A stretch of DNA of 64,000 nt from an uncultured Pseudomonadales bacterium (GTDB taxonomy: Bacteria; Pseudomonadota; Gammaproteobacteria; Pseudomonadales; Azotimanducaceae). This document shows positions 63,709-64,000 of this stretch, piece by piece. The notes under the pieces were generated by a model. That model did no database searches, was not told where the DNA came from, and saw nothing but the letters and a program-made list of their open reading frames with translations. The stretch covers positions 4,501,154 to 4,565,153 of the forward strand of contig OY282447.1 of NCBI GenBank assembly GCA_958296165.1, given 5' to 3'. Within the stretch, counting starts at the first letter, position 1. Each line of letters begins with the position of its first letter. The position numbers and the translations under genes were made by a program.

Positions 63709-64000
63709 GTTCCGGTCGCGCGCTCGATGCTCCTTGTTTCGAGCCGATGGTCGCGCTCGCCTTCACGCCACGCACCGCCCACCCACAGCACACTACGAGG
63801 CCGCGCAATCGCCGTCAACCGTCACGACGGGCCGTTCGGCGCACCGCTCTGGGTGTGCTTAGCTACATCTCCTTCTCGCGCAACGACGTGGTTGCTCGTC
63901 CCGCCAATCGGGATCTCTTCGAGCCGAACGCTGACGACGTTGGTGAGTGTTGGCGTACCTGGCGAGGCGAACCTGGCGAGAAGCGTCGGATGGCGATGAG
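63709..64000. other. Right-edge stretch without a recognised gene
   Basis: A minus-strand frame is open from the right edge to a TGA at 63822, which would be the last 58 codons of a gene lying mostly outside the window. It includes LEEIPIGGTSNHVVARE but I cannot assign it. The remainder is probably the promoter region of the permease gene. Confidence 0.3.

Noticed and set aside
62075-63808. 577-codon minus-strand frame over the permease gene
   Set aside because: Shadow of the membrane protein, whose frame has the CSCSVVP motif.
63822-63998. Glycosyltransferase fragment suggested by IPIGGTSNH
   Set aside because: The resemblance is limited to about ten residues and the following sequence does not fit the family.

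Overview
The window is GC-rich bacterial DNA. The intact rpsU-yqeY-dnaG-rpoD block, the murF/moaA/DUF1285 genes, a TonB-dependent receptor and a SO_0444-type metal permease point to a Gram-negative proteobacterium, most likely a gammaproteobacterium. Several insertion sequences (some nested, some decayed), CaiB/BaiF CoA-transferases, an ankyrin lipoprotein and methylamine/betaine-type catabolism would suit an uncultured marine or host-associated lineage, but that is inference. I saw no rRNA, tRNA or CRISPR array.

Layout. 1-2373: two CaiB/BaiF CoA-transferases and a CmcJ/AsaB-like oxidoreductase in one minus-strand operon. 2497-5859: an AAA_14/DUF4143 ATPase with a 22-bp operator-like repeat array, then an AT-richer DUF262/DUF1524 (GmrSD-like) restriction gene. 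5962-8014: decayed ISAs1 copy plus an IS110 transposase. 8358-9888: Ldh2-type dehydrogenase and an orphan NuoE/FdsG-like protein. 9911-11138: a complete ISAs1 element with a 10-bp target duplication, just upstream of rpsU. 11211-15709: rpsU, yqeY, dnaG, rpoD. 15721-20921: a signalling module made of a receiver-PP2C phosphatase, an RsbW-like kinase, a periplasmic binding protein, a membrane histidine kinase and a convergent STAS protein. 21014-24595: methyltransferase, LLM oxidoreductase, Gfo/Idh/MocA oxidoreductase, GST.

24929-34033 is the most coherent metabolic locus: BCCT transporter, GlxA/GbdR-like AraC regulator, DmdA-like GcvT-family methyltransferase, a fused MTHFR-formyl-THF ligase, and a dimethylglycine-dehydrogenase-like flavoprotein, all on the minus strand. 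The likely logic is import of a methylated onium compound, transfer of methyl groups to tetrahydrofolate, and oxidation of the one-carbon unit to formate with ATP recovery.

34218-38538 holds a second AAA_14/DUF4143 ATPase with a palindrome at its start, then an ISKra4-like element (9-bp target duplication) that was itself split by an IS110 element. 38617-43540: TonB receptor and TPR-sulfotransferase. 43590-45420: DUF35 protein and thiolase-like partner. 45511-46639: IS481. 46716-48660: ankyrin lipoprotein and gene debris. 48881-52904: serine hydrolase, quinone oxidoreductase, DUF1285, MoaA. 53042-57005: secreted unknown, MurF, ZIP transporter, DUF3108-like protein. 57208-63708: large membrane M1-peptidase-like protein with a frameshift, AAA-ATPase/PD-(D/E)XK protein, and a metal permease.
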